A stretch of 64,000 nt of DNA from Gaiellasilicea sp963791905 (GCA_963791905.1 CAWBTX010000006.1:620001-684000); one strand, 5' to 3'; counted from the first letter of the stretch, positions 8,891 through 17,397 are shown. Made by a program: numbers and translations. The notes: generated from the letters alone by a model not told the origin.

Positions 8891-9667
8891 CTACAGGCCC
8901 AGCGCAGCGACGACCGGGACGAGTCTAGGCACGTTCGAGTCCGCCGCGACCAGCCCCGTCAGGCCTGCACCGGCGATGCGGGCACGTCCGGCGACGTCGC
9001 GCAACAGCCGCTCGAGCTCGTTCAGGTGGATCCCGTCCGGCTCCGGCATGAAGACCCCGAGCTCCCCGGGCTCGACGGCGTCGCAGTCGAGCGCGACGTA
9101 GACGGCGTCCGTACCCTCGAGCGCATGCTCGACCGCGTCTGCGCCCGTGCGGATACCGCTCCGCTCGATGAACTCCACCTCAGGCGGGTCGAGGTTCCGC
9201 GCGCCGAGCAGCGCGACGTCCTCCGGCCGCATCGCACCGCCGTCGAGGAGCATCCGCAACGGCATTCCCCAGGCGTTCCCCGAGGGCGACGAGGCCGGCG
9301 TATTGAGATCGCCGTGTGCGTCGATCCAGACCACGGCCAAGGTCTCCTCACGGGCGGAAAGGCCCTGGACTGCTCCGACGTGGGAGCAACAGCACCCCCC
9401 GAGGACGAGCGGGCGCACGGGGAGGTCGGCGGCGAGCGCGACGGACTGCTCCGCCAGCGTTTCCTCCTCGACGACGCTTGCCTCCGGGTACGGCAGGTCG
9501 AGCCACGCGGCTGCCGCCATCGTCTCGCCGCCTGCGCCCCACGCCCGCGGGACGCGAACGAGGCCGGCACCGAACTCGCGCCCGCACGAGTGGCATTGGT
9601 AGTCGGGGCCGAGCGCGACGGCCGTCAGCGTGCGGCAGTCGGGGCAGCGGGCGCGGAGCCGGCTCAT
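8891..9667 (-). CDS. Arginase/agmatinase-fold protein with N-terminal zinc ribbon
   Basis: This is a binuclear-metal ureohydrolase-fold protein of 258 aa with unknown substrate. Metal-ligand motifs are recognisable: the histidine of CCCSHVGAV (about residue 108), WIDAHGD (about residue 133) and the DxD of VALDCDAVE (about residue 203). The normal GGDHS is altered to GGCCCSH, and the SxDxDxxDP motif to ALDCDAVEPG. The first 35 residues contain CPDC and CHSC pairs spaced like a zinc ribbon, which is not part of classic arginases. It is the last gene of a leftward operon, and its ATG overlaps the stop of the GNAT gene (ATGA). Agmatinase, formimidoylglutamase or guanidinase-like activity is possible. 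Confidence 0.75.
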   Translation of the reverse strand: MSRLRARCPDCRTLTAVALGPDYQCHSCGREFGAGLVRVPRAWGAGGETMAAAAWLDLPYPEASVVEEETLAEQSVALAADLPVRPLVLGGCCCSHVGAVQGLSAREETLAVVWIDAHGDLNTPASSPSGNAWGMPLRMLLDGGAMRPEDVALLGARNLDPPEVEFIERSGIRTGADAVEHALEGTDAVYVALDCDAVEPGELGVFMPEPDGIHLNELERLLRDVAGRARIAGAGLTGLVAADSNVPRLVPVVAALGL

Positions 9668-10521
9668 GGGTCCCGCTGGTAGACGTCGAACGTGGCGAGC
9701 ACTCGCATGCCCACGCTCTCGTAGAGTCGGTGCGCGCCGGTCAGGCTGGCCGCGTCGACGCCGAGGACGACACGGCTGCAGCCGGACTCGCCGAGCACGC
9801 GGAAGGCGTCGTGCAGGAGCGCTCGCCCGAGGCCGAGGCGACGCCAGGGCCGCCGAACGCCGAGAATCGAGACCCAGCCGGTGCCGAGTTCCTCCTCCTC
9901 GCGGCCCGTCCGACAGAGGGCGATCCCGGCCAGCTCGTCGCCCGCGAAGGCGAGACGCCAGAGCCGCGGCTCGAAATCGGGACGATCGACGGTCCAGTGC
10001 GCCCACTCCTCGTAGGGCTGGCGCGTGTGCTCCCACGTGTCCTCGAAGGTCTCCTGATGCGCCTCGTACACCGCGTGCTCGTCACCGGCGGTGAAGCTTC
10101 GGACGTCGATGCCGTCCGGCCAGCTCGGCTCCGGCAATCGCCCGTCGACGTCGATCGCCATGCGGTACGAGTGACGCACGAGCCCGAAGCCGCGATCGAC
10201 GAGCGCCGCTCGCACCTCGTCATCCCCCTCCCAGCCGCCGGAGTAGATTCGGCCGGCAGCGACGCCCGCTGCCCAGTCGATCAGCTCGGGCGCGTCCTCG
10301 CCGTGGAGCTCGAGCCAGGTGTACTCGTCCCTAATCCAGACGGCTGCGTACCCGACGGCGGCTCCGTCCTGCGCGACGACGCGGCCATGCCGCTCCCTGT
10401 CCGCCCCCGGCGCCGACCACATCCGCACAAGGCGTTCCTCCCCGACCGGCTCCGGCGCGTGCCGGCTCATCAGTGCCGCGATCGCGGCCGCCTCGTCCAC
10501 GCGCGGTGCGCGGAGCTCCAC
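9664..10521 (-). CDS. GNAT acetyltransferase, two-domain type (copy 1)
   Basis: This is a predicted acetyl-CoA-dependent N-acetyltransferase of 285 aa. The C-terminal half has the acetyl-CoA loop RRLGLGRALL (about residue 225) and the GAHRLYESVGM ending typical of GNATs. The N-terminal half is a second, more degenerate GNAT-like unit, an arrangement also seen in mycothiol synthase MshD. Its substrate is unknown. It follows a paralogue of nearly the same layout with no gap (stop 10522, start 10521) and overlaps the arginase-like gene by four bases. Confidence 0.8.
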   Translation of the reverse strand: MELRAPRVDEAAAIAALMSRHAPEPVGEERLVRMWSAPGADRERHGRVVAQDGAAVGYAAVWIRDEYTWLELHGEDAPELIDWAAGVAAGRIYSGGWEGDDEVRAALVDRGFGLVRHSYRMAIDVDGRLPEPSWPDGIDVRSFTAGDEHAVYEAHQETFEDTWEHTRQPYEEWAHWTVDRPDFEPRLWRLAFAGDELAGIALCRTGREEEELGTGWVSILGVRRPWRRLGLGRALLHDAFRVLGESGCSRVVLGVDAASLTGAHRLYESVGMRVLATFDVYQRDP

Positions 10522-11430
10522 TCAGAGCCTCTTCTCGAGGAAGACGGTGTCCCGGTAGACGCGCATCCCGGCCCGTTCGTAGAGGCGCGTCGCACCTGTC
10601 GGACTGGTCGCGTCGACGCCGAGGGTCGCGCGGCGGTAGCCCCGCCGCCGGAACTCGCCGAACGAGTGCAGGAGCAGCGCCTCGCCGAGCCCCTGCCGTC
10701 TCCCGGGTCGGCGGACGCCGAGAGTGGCCACGTAGCCGGCTGTCGAATCGGACACGTCCTCGCGACAAAGCGAGAAGCCGACGAGCTCGTCGCCCGCGAA
10801 GGCAAGGAACCAGAGCGTGGGGTCGAACGCGTCCGTTCTGATCACCCAGTGTGCCCACTCGTCGAACGTCTCGTCCATCGGGTCCGAGGTGTCCTGCCAG
10901 ACCTCCATCATCGCGTCGTAGACCCGCCGATGCTCGTCCTCCTCCACGGTGCGGACGGTGACCCCGTCCGGCCACACCGGCTGCCGTGGCTCGCCTTGCA
11001 GATCGAGCTCCATGCGATAGGAGTGACGTGCAGGCGTGAAGCCGAGCCCGGTGTATGCCACAACGCTGCTCTCGTCGCCGGCCGACGTCCAGACCCTGAT
11101 CGTGCCCGCGCCTGCGCGCTTCTCGAGCCACGCGACGAGCTCTTTCGTGATCTCGCCTCGATCGACGTCGGGTGCGACGACGAGGTCGCACCACCACAGC
11201 GGCGGCTCGTCGCGGGTCGGGTCGACATCCGCGTAACCGACGAGGCGTCCGTCCTGCGCGAGCACGCGGAGGTCCCGTTCGACGTCCACCGACGGCGAGG
11301 TCAGCCACGTGCGCAGGTCCTGCGGGTTCGCGTCCGCCTCACCGAAGACGGCGAGCTGGTGCGCGCGCATGAGCTCCAGCATCGCGTCGAACTCGTCCTC
11401 CCGCGGCGGCCGAAGCTCGGCCGTCATCAC
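10522..11430 (-). CDS. GNAT acetyltransferase, two-domain type (copy 2)
   Basis: This 302-aa paralogue of the gene downstream has two GNAT units. The C-terminal one carries RRQGLGEALLL and GATRLYERAGM. Both copies share internal phrases such as EEWAHW/DEWAHW, LWFLAFAGDEL/LWRLAFAGDEL and LGVRRP, so they arose by tandem duplication and then diverged. The start is ATG 11430, overlapping the HAD stop by four bases. Substrate unknown. MshD-like or antibiotic acetyltransferase roles are both possible, and nothing in the context decides between them. Confidence 0.8.
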   Translation of the reverse strand: MMTAELRPPREDEFDAMLELMRAHQLAVFGEADANPQDLRTWLTSPSVDVERDLRVLAQDGRLVGYADVDPTRDEPPLWWCDLVVAPDVDRGEITKELVAWLEKRAGAGTIRVWTSAGDESSVVAYTGLGFTPARHSYRMELDLQGEPRQPVWPDGVTVRTVEEDEHRRVYDAMMEVWQDTSDPMDETFDEWAHWVIRTDAFDPTLWFLAFAGDELVGFSLCREDVSDSTAGYVATLGVRRPGRRQGLGEALLLHSFGEFRRRGYRRATLGVDATSPTGATRLYERAGMRVYRDTVFLEKRL

Positions 11431-12086
11431 TGGGCGGTGAGCTCGTCGAGCGTGTCCGGCAGACGGGCGAGGTCGGGGAGCTCCCGGTCGGGCTCGGGAT
11501 CGGCCTTCTCGCCGAGACGGTTGATCCAGACGCTCGTCAGCTCGAGCTCCCGCGCGGGGGCGATGTCGTGGAAGAGGCTGGCGCCGACGTGCACGTGGTG
11601 CTCGCGATCCGCCGTCGTGAGCGCGAAGAAGCGCTCCCAGTGCCCGTGCGCGGGCTTGTACGACTCGACGTCTTCCGCCACCACGGTGAGGTCGAAGGGA
11701 ACCCCGAGCGTCCTCAACGACGCCTCGAGCAGCCCACGGTCCGTGTTCGAGAGGACCGCGAGGCTCCAGCCGCGCCGGCGCAGCTCCGCCAGCGCCTCCG
11801 GCGCCTCCGGGAACGCGGGCCAGTCCGGCAGCGAATGCGGGAGCACGTTGCTCTCGCCCTCCGGGATCCCGACGCCGGCCTCGTTCGCGAGCCGCTCCAG
11901 GGTGAGAGAGAGCACGTCCGCGTAGCTGCGGTACGACTCCGACTGCACCTCGGGCTCGAGCTCGTGATAGCGGCGCAGGAGCACCGGCGCCCGCTCGGCG
12001 CCGTACAGGCCCTCGAGCACGGCGCCGATACCCGCGTTCCAGTCGATCAGCGTGCCGTAGCAGTCGAACGTCGCCCAGCGGCTCAC
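11427..12086 (-). CDS. HAD-superfamily hydrolase (haloacid dehalogenase-like)
   Basis: This is a phosphatase or dehalogenase of the HAD superfamily, 219 aa. Motif I is near the N-terminus as TFDCYGTLIDW with the nucleophilic aspartate. Motif II is VLSNTDRGL (about residue 107). Motif III is the lysine in ESYKPAHG, and motif IV is HVGASLFHDIAPA. The DCYGT variant and FASS-like spacing resemble the L-2-haloacid dehalogenase branch. It heads the four-gene operon with the GNATs and the arginase-like protein. Substrate unknown. Confidence 0.82.
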   Translation of the reverse strand: MSRWATFDCYGTLIDWNAGIGAVLEGLYGAERAPVLLRRYHELEPEVQSESYRSYADVLSLTLERLANEAGVGIPEGESNVLPHSLPDWPAFPEAPEALAELRRRGWSLAVLSNTDRGLLEASLRTLGVPFDLTVVAEDVESYKPAHGHWERFFALTTADREHHVHVGASLFHDIAPARELELTSVWINRLGEKADPEPDRELPDLARLPDTLDELTAQ

Positions 12087-12125
12087 GCCTGGAGCTTACT
12101 GAGGGAGCTGTGCGAGGATCGGACC

Positions 12126-12440
12126 GTGCGGATCGCCGAGATCGCCCTCTTCACGGAGCGACCGGACGAGCTCGTTGCGTTCTACGAACGCGTGCTCGAC
12201 GCGTCGCCCGAGAGCCGCTGGCCCGGCGGCGCGGTGTTCGATCTGGGCGGGGCCAAGCTCCTGATCCACGTGACCGGCGAGGCGGCGGAGGGACAGCCGC
12301 CCAACGTCGACCACTTCGCCCTCGGCGTTCGCGACGTCGACGAGGCCGCCGCGCGGCTCGGCGTGGAAGCAGGCGACTACGACTGGGGCCGGTCGGCCTA
12401 CCTGCGCGACCCCGACGGCCGCCTCATCGAGCTGACCTAG
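12126..12440 (+). CDS. VOC-family (glyoxalase/bleomycin-resistance fold) protein
   Basis: This is a single vicinal-oxygen-chelate domain of 104 aa. It begins with a beta strand and the AFYERVLD helix, continues with DHFALGVRDVDEAAARL, and ends with YLRDPDGRLIELT, the usual closing signature whose glutamate is often a metal ligand. The start is GTG 12126; the coding sequence converges on fabF with a four-base overlap at the stops. A function as dioxygenase, isomerase or resistance protein cannot be told from the sequence. Confidence 0.72.
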   Translation: MRIAEIALFTERPDELVAFYERVLDASPESRWPGGAVFDLGGAKLLIHVTGEAAEGQPPNVDHFALGVRDVDEAAARLGVEAGDYDWGRSAYLRDPDGRLIELT

Positions 12441-13687
12441 TCGAAGCGGCTGAAGACCACGCAGGCGTTGTGGCCGCCGAAGCCGAACGAGTTCGAGACG
12501 CCGATCCTGATCTCCGAGCGCCGCGCCTCGTTCGGGATGTAGTCGAGGTCGCAGGCGGGATCCTCGACCTCGTAGTTGATCGTCGGGGGCAACACGCCCG
12601 TCTTCGTCGCGAGGATGGTGAAGATTGCCTCCACCGCCCCCGCCGCGCCCAGGCAGTGGCCCGTCGCGCCCTTGGTCGAGGAGATCGGGATCTTGGGCGC
12701 GTTCTCCTTGCCGACGGCCAGCTTGATCACCCGCGTCTCCGAGGCGTCACCGAGAGGCGTCGAGGTGCCGTGCGCGTTGATGTAGCCGATCTCGGAAGCG
12801 TCGATGCCCGCGTCGCCGAAGGCCATCGTCATCGCCCGCGCCGGGTTCGTTCCGCCGGGGTCGGGCTCGGTGATGTGGTTCGCGTCGGAGGAGACCCCGT
12901 AGCCGAGCAGCTCGGCATAGATCTTGGCTCCGCGCGCCCGCGCGTGCTCGAGCTCCTCGAGCAGGACGACGCCGCCGGCCTCTCCCATCACGAAGCCGTC
13001 GCGCTCGGCGTCGAACGGCCGGGATGCAGCCTTCGGGTCGTGGTTCCGGCGCGACAGAGCCCGCATCGCGCCGAAGCCCGCGATCCCAACTCGCGTGATC
13101 CCGGCCTCGGTGCCGCCGCAGAACATCGCGTCTGCGCGGCCGAGCCGGATCGCGTCCGCGCCCTCGCCAATCGCCATGTTCGACGCCGCACACGCGGTGC
13201 ACTGGGAGGAGAGCGGCCCGCGGGTGCCGAGCTCCATCGACACCCAGCCCGCGCCCATGTTCGGGATGATCGCGGTGATCGAGAACGGGTTCACCCGGTC
13301 TGGCCCGCGCTCGAGCAGCGTCTCGAAACAGTCCTGGAACGCGCCGAGCCCGCCGATGCCCGTGGCGATCGAGGCGCCGATCCGGTCCGATTCCTTCTCG
13401 ATCTCGAGGCCGGAGTCCGACTCGGCCTGCCTCGCCGCGGCGAGGATCATCTGCGCGAAGCGGTCCATGCGCCGCGCCTGCTTGCGCTCGATCCAGGCCG
13501 TCGGGTCGAAGTCCTTCAGCTCGGCGGCAAAGTGCACCGGGAACTCGCTCGCGTCGAACTGCTGGATCGGAGCGGCGCCGGACTCCCCCGCGATCAGGTT
13601 CGCCCACGAGGTCTCGACGTCGTTCCCGAGCGGGCTCACCATGCCGAGACCGGTGACAACGACCCGCCTTCTACCGTTGCTGGACAT
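12437..13687 (-). CDS. fabF: 3-oxoacyl-ACP synthase II (FabF)
   Basis: This condensing enzyme elongates acyl-ACP with malonyl-ACP, 416 aa. The catalytic cysteine sits in CTACAAS (about residue 166). The histidines are in NAHGTSTPLGD and GATGHCLGA, giving the Cys-His-His triad of KAS I/II enzymes. The C-terminal SNSFGFGGHNA glycine-rich end is also present. The ATG has a good GGAGG-type ribosome site five bases upstream. It is the last gene of the fab operon, 15 bases after fabG, and no acyl carrier protein gene lies between them. Confidence 0.95.
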   Translation of the reverse strand: MSSNGRRRVVVTGLGMVSPLGNDVETSWANLIAGESGAAPIQQFDASEFPVHFAAELKDFDPTAWIERKQARRMDRFAQMILAAARQAESDSGLEIEKESDRIGASIATGIGGLGAFQDCFETLLERGPDRVNPFSITAIIPNMGAGWVSMELGTRGPLSSQCTACAASNMAIGEGADAIRLGRADAMFCGGTEAGITRVGIAGFGAMRALSRRNHDPKAASRPFDAERDGFVMGEAGGVVLLEELEHARARGAKIYAELLGYGVSSDANHITEPDPGGTNPARAMTMAFGDAGIDASEIGYINAHGTSTPLGDASETRVIKLAVGKENAPKIPISSTKGATGHCLGAAGAVEAIFTILATKTGVLPPTINYEVEDPACDLDYIPNEARRSEIRIGVSNSFGFGGHNACVVFSRFD

Positions 13688-13702
13688 CTACCTCCACTCC
13701 CC

Positions 13703-14428
13703 TCACATTCCCAGGCCGCCGTCGACGAGCAGCACCTCGCCCGTGATGAAGGCGGCCTCGTCGGAGCAGAGGAAGCGTACAGCGCCGGCCACGTCTTCCG
13801 GCTCCCCGAGCCGGCCGAGCGGCGTGTTGCCGAGCATCGCCTGAGTCGCCTCCTCCGGCAGCACGTCGGTGAGACGTGTCCGCACGTACCCGGGCGCGAC
13901 GACGTTCGCGCGCACGTTGCGGGAACCGAGCTCGCGCGCGAGCGACTTCGTGAAGCCGATGATCCCGGCCTTCGAGGCCGCGTAGTTCGTCTGGCCCCAG
14001 TTCCCGTGGACGCCGACGATCGACGAGATGTTCACGATCGACCCGGAGCGCTTCCGCATCATTCCCCGCGTGACGGCGCGGCAGGTGTAGAAGACGGACG
14101 AGAGGTTGGTCTCGAGGACGACGCGCCAGTCCTCGTCGGTCATGCGCGCGAGCACGCCGTCCCTCGTCAACCCGGCGTTGTTGACGAGGATGTCCACGTC
14201 GCCGGCCTCCTCCACGAGACGCTTCGCCTCATCCGGGCTCGAGACGTCGGCCTGCACGGCGCGCCCGTTGAGCTCGGCGGCGAGCGACTGCGCCTCACCC
14301 CGGCCCGAGTTGTAGCCGACTACGACCGAGGCGCCCGCCTCGGCTAGCCCGGTGGCGACGGCCCGCCCGATCCCCTTGGAGGCGCCGGTGACGAGGGCCG
14401 TCTTGCCCTCCAGCGAACAGAAACTCAC
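13703..14428 (-). CDS. fabG: 3-oxoacyl-ACP reductase (FabG)
   Basis: This NADPH-dependent short-chain dehydrogenase reduces 3-oxoacyl-ACP, 241 aa. The cofactor motif is TGASKGIGRAVA near the N-terminus, followed by VNNAGLTRDGV, the catalytic Ser in NISSIVG, and YAASK with the Tyr/Lys pair. The C-terminus ends in FITGEVLLVDGGLGM, typical of FabG. The GTG start (14426-14428) overlaps the fabD stop. Operon position makes FabG much more likely than an unrelated SDR. Confidence 0.94.
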   Translation of the reverse strand: MSFCSLEGKTALVTGASKGIGRAVATGLAEAGASVVVGYNSGRGEAQSLAAELNGRAVQADVSSPDEAKRLVEEAGDVDILVNNAGLTRDGVLARMTDEDWRVVLETNLSSVFYTCRAVTRGMMRKRSGSIVNISSIVGVHGNWGQTNYAASKAGIIGFTKSLARELGSRNVRANVVAPGYVRTRLTDVLPEEATQAMLGNTPLGRLGEPEDVAGAVRFLCSDEAAFITGEVLLVDGGLGM

Positions 14429-15351
14429 GCGGTCTCGAGCTTCTCCTCGAGCTTGTCCAGCCCGGCGAGGTCGCTCACCGAGACGGCCTTCACGCTCCGG
14501 TCGATCCGCTTGACCAGGCCCGAGAGGACGTTGCCCGGGCCGACCTCGACGAATGTGTGCACGCCGCCCTTGATCAGCTCCGACGCGGCCTGCGTGAAAC
14601 GCACCGGTGCGGTGAGCTGGTCGACGAGCAACGAGCCGAAGCGCTGAGCGGGCTCGACCTTCGCAGTGACCGTCGACATGAACGGCGCGATCGGCTCTCT
14701 GAACCCGATCTTGTCGATCGCCGGACGGAGCCGGTCCGCGGCGCGGGCGACGAGCGGGCTGTGGAATGCGCCCGAAACCTTGAGCTTGACGGCTCGCCGT
14801 GCGCCCAGGCTCTCTGCCTCGGCGCAAAGCTCCTCCACGGCGCCGTGCTCACCCGACACGACGATCTGCCCCGGGCAGTTGTAGTTCGCCGGCCAGACGC
14901 CCGCGATCTTCTTGCAGAGGTTCTCGACCACCTCGTCCTCGAGGCCGAGAATCGCGGCCATCGAACCGGGCGTGCGCCTGGCCGTCTCCGCCATCGCGAG
15001 CCCGCGCTCACGGACGAGCGAGATCGTCTCGGCGATGGTCATGGCGGAAACGGACGCGAGCGCCGCGAACTCGCCGACGGAGTGGCCGACGACGACATCG
15101 GGCCGGAAGCCGCGGGAGCGGAGCGCCTCGAGCAGCGCGAGGCTCGTCGCGATCAACGCCGGCTGCTGGACCTCGGTCTCGACGAGCTCGTCGAGGTGGC
15201 CCTCGAAGCACAGGCGCTCGAGGTCGAGGCCCGAAGCCTCGCTCGCGACCCGGAAGACCTCGCGGGCCTCCGGGATCGCCTCGACGACGTCGCGGCCCAT
15301 GCCCGCCTCGAGGGAGCCCTGGCCGGGGAAGCAGAAGGCAAGCTTCGTCAT
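14425..15351 (-). CDS. fabD: Malonyl-CoA:ACP transacylase (FabD)
   Basis: This enzyme loads malonyl groups onto the acyl carrier protein, 308 aa. It starts with LAFCFPGQGSLEAGMG. The active-site ser is in VGHSVGEFAAL (about residue 90). The later histidine is in SGAFHSPLV (about residue 200), and the C-terminal VEVGPGNVLSGLVKRI is also characteristic. The ATG overlaps the fabH stop, and its stop overlaps the fabG start, so translation is coupled through this stretch. Confidence 0.95.
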   Translation of the reverse strand: MTKLAFCFPGQGSLEAGMGRDVVEAIPEAREVFRVASEASGLDLERLCFEGHLDELVETEVQQPALIATSLALLEALRSRGFRPDVVVGHSVGEFAALASVSAMTIAETISLVRERGLAMAETARRTPGSMAAILGLEDEVVENLCKKIAGVWPANYNCPGQIVVSGEHGAVEELCAEAESLGARRAVKLKVSGAFHSPLVARAADRLRPAIDKIGFREPIAPFMSTVTAKVEPAQRFGSLLVDQLTAPVRFTQAASELIKGGVHTFVEVGPGNVLSGLVKRIDRSVKAVSVSDLAGLDKLEEKLETA

Positions 15352-16346
15352 GCCGCCACCCGCTCCTCCGTCCACTCCATCAGCGCGGAGCCCCAGGTGA
15401 GCCCGGCGCCCATGCCGGTCATGAGCACGAGCTCGCCTTCGCGCAGCCGGCCGTCGGAGCGTGCATCCGCCAGCGCAAGCGGGATCGAGCCCGACGACGT
15501 GTTGCCGTAGCGATCGACGTTCACCACGACCTTCTCCTCCGGAATCCCGAGCTTGCCTGCGGCGTAGTCGATGATCCGCTTGTTTGCCTGGTGGGGAACG
15601 TATACGTCGATCTCGTCGACGGTCCTCCCGCACTCGGCGAGGATCTTCTCCGCCGAGGAGACCATCACGCGGGTCGCGAACTTGAAGACCTCGCGGCCGT
15701 TCATCTTCACGAAGCTGTCCGGGTCGTCGAAGTGGCGCGAGCCGCTACCGGGAAGCCAGAGGCTCTCGCCGCCACCGCCGTCCGCGCCGAGCTCGAACCC
15801 GAGGAAGCCGCCGCGGTCGACCGGCTCCATCACGACGGCGCCCGCGCCGTCGCCGAAGAGGACGAGCGTCGAGCGGTCGGTGAGGTCGAGGATCTTCGAG
15901 AGCACGTCGCCGCCGACCACCAGCGCGCGCCGCGCGAGCCCCGACGCGAGCATCCCGTAGGCCTGCGCGACCGCGTACATGAAGCCCGTGCACCCTGCGA
16001 GCAGGTCGTAGGCTCCAGCTGTGCGGGAGCCTAGGGCGTCCGCCATCAGCGCAGAGCTCGTCGGAAACATCATGTCGGGCGTCACCGTCGCGCAGATCAG
16101 CAAATCGATATCGCGTCCGTCTGCCCCGGCTCTCTCTAACGCTGCCCGCGCAGCGGGCAGCGCGATGTCCGTCAGCGCCTCCTCCTGCGTCGCGAAGCGG
16201 CGCTCGCGGATGCCGGTGCGCTCGAGGATCCACTCGTCCGAGGTGTCGACCATCGTCGAGAGCTCCTTGTTCGTGATCACGCGCTCGGGCACGTGCACGC
16301 CAAGGCCGGTGATGCCGATCCGCCTGCCGTTGGCGCTGCCGATCAC
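15348..16346 (-). CDS. fabH: 3-oxoacyl-ACP synthase III (FabH)
   Basis: This KAS III enzyme starts fatty-acid synthesis by condensing acyl-CoA with malonyl-ACP, 332 aa. The triad is visible: Cys in LLAGCTGFMYA (about residue 120), His in VPHQANKRI (about residue 258) and Asn in YGNTSSGS (about residue 288). The ending GMGAGLTWGSALMEW is typical. The GTG start overlaps the fabZ stop by four bases. Priming with branched or straight acyl-CoA cannot be deduced from sequence alone. Confidence 0.95.
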   Translation of the reverse strand: MIGSANGRRIGITGLGVHVPERVITNKELSTMVDTSDEWILERTGIRERRFATQEEALTDIALPAARAALERAGADGRDIDLLICATVTPDMMFPTSSALMADALGSRTAGAYDLLAGCTGFMYAVAQAYGMLASGLARRALVVGGDVLSKILDLTDRSTLVLFGDGAGAVVMEPVDRGGFLGFELGADGGGGESLWLPGSGSRHFDDPDSFVKMNGREVFKFATRVMVSSAEKILAECGRTVDEIDVYVPHQANKRIIDYAAGKLGIPEEKVVVNVDRYGNTSSGSIPLALADARSDGRLREGELVLMTGMGAGLTWGSALMEWTEERVAA

Positions 16347-16762
16347 GAGCGGTCGACCGCGAAGGTGAGGGTGCCACGGACGGCGAGCTCGCCGTCGACG
16401 GTCGCGCGCGCCTTGCCCTTGCCGATCGGGCCGCGAACCGTCTCGAGATCGCACTCCAGCCGGAGCTCGTCGCCGGGGCGGACGATGCGCTTGAAGCGCA
16501 CGCCGTCGATGCCGGCGAACAGCGCGAGCTTGCCGCGGTTCTCCTCCTCCGACAGAACAGCGACCGCGCCGGCCTGCGCAAGCGCCTCGACCATCTTGAC
16601 GCCCGGCATGATCGGGTTGCCGGGAAAGTGGCCGGCGCAATCCGCCTCGGTCACCGTCTTGCGCGCCACGACGCGCGCTCCGGGCTCCAGCTCGAGCACC
16701 TCGTCGAGCAGGAGGAACGGATCCCGGTGCGGCAGGATCGCCTCGATCTCGGCCTTGTTCAT
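16343..16762 (-). CDS. fabZ: 3-hydroxyacyl-ACP dehydratase (FabZ)
   Basis: This hot-dog-fold dehydratase removes water from 3-hydroxyacyl-ACP, 139 aa. The hallmark HFPGNPIMPGV with the catalytic histidine lies around residues 48-58. The N-terminal ILPHRDPFLLLDEV is also diagnostic. The ATG overlaps the stop of the sigma-factor gene by four bases, which ties fatty-acid gene expression to that regulator. The gene is intact and of typical length. Confidence 0.94.
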   Translation of the reverse strand: MNKAEIEAILPHRDPFLLLDEVLELEPGARVVARKTVTEADCAGHFPGNPIMPGVKMVEALAQAGAVAVLSEEENRGKLALFAGIDGVRFKRIVRPGDELRLECDLETVRGPIGKGKARATVDGELAVRGTLTFAVDRS

Positions 16763-17376
16763 GCCGACAGCCGCTCGCCTGGATACAGCCGGCTCAGCGC
16801 GAGCCGGCCGCGGTGGGCGTAGCACTTGGCCGTTCCCACCGGCATACCCTCGGCGTCGGCGATCTCCTCGAAGCTGAAGTCGAGCGCGTCCTTCAGGACG
16901 ACGACCTTCGCCTGTGCGGGCGCGATCTCCGCGAGGCACGCGCCGAGCTCGGCGCGTAGCTCGGTAGCCTCGGCACGCCGCGCGGGACCCGGATCGGGCG
17001 AGACGCGCGAGTCCTCGTCGAGGTGCTCGCAGCGGCGCGCCTGCTGGCGCTGCGCCACGTCGCGGCACGCGTTCACCGTGAGCCGGTGCAGCCACGTCGA
17101 GAACGCCGACTCGCCTCGGAACTGGCGCAACTTCACGCAGAGGCGGGCCAGGGCGTCCTGCGCCGCGTCGCGTGCGTCCTCCGGATCCCGCAGGAGGTGC
17201 CGCGAGAGCTGCTCCACCCTTGGTGCGTGCCGCTCGCACAGGGCCTCGAGCGCGCGCGTGTCGCCGTCCTTCGCTCTCTTTACCAAGATGGGGTCGCTGA
17301 GCCTTTCGTAGAGCAGCGGCGGGTCTCGGCGCAGCTCTCGGCTGATTGGACGGGCGGCACGTCGGGGCGGTTGCAC
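16759..17376 (-). CDS. ECF-type RNA polymerase sigma factor
   Basis: This is a small sigma-70 family protein, about 205 aa from the GTG at 17376. Region 2 spans about residues 30-105, with DAAQDALARLCVKL and FRGESAFSTWLHRLTVNACRD. Region 4 spans about residues 145-195, with a helix-turn-helix FSFEEIADAEGMPVGTAKCY. There is no recognisable region 1 or 3, which fits the ECF group. The first 30 residues are basic and may not be translated; a start further inside is possible. It is the first gene of the fab operon, and no anti-sigma gene is adjacent. Confidence 0.85.
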   Translation of the reverse strand: MQPPRRAARPISRELRRDPPLLYERLSDPILVKRAKDGDTRALEALCERHAPRVEQLSRHLLRDPEDARDAAQDALARLCVKLRQFRGESAFSTWLHRLTVNACRDVAQRQQARRCEHLDEDSRVSPDPGPARRAEATELRAELGACLAEIAPAQAKVVVLKDALDFSFEEIADAEGMPVGTAKCYAHRGRLALSRLYPGERLSA

Positions 17377-17397
17377 GACCGCCGTATGGTACTGCCG

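Noticed and set aside
9316..11925. An 869-codon plus-strand frame across arginase, GNAT and HAD genes.
   Set aside because: It overlaps four recognisable minus-strand genes and has only low-complexity sequence.
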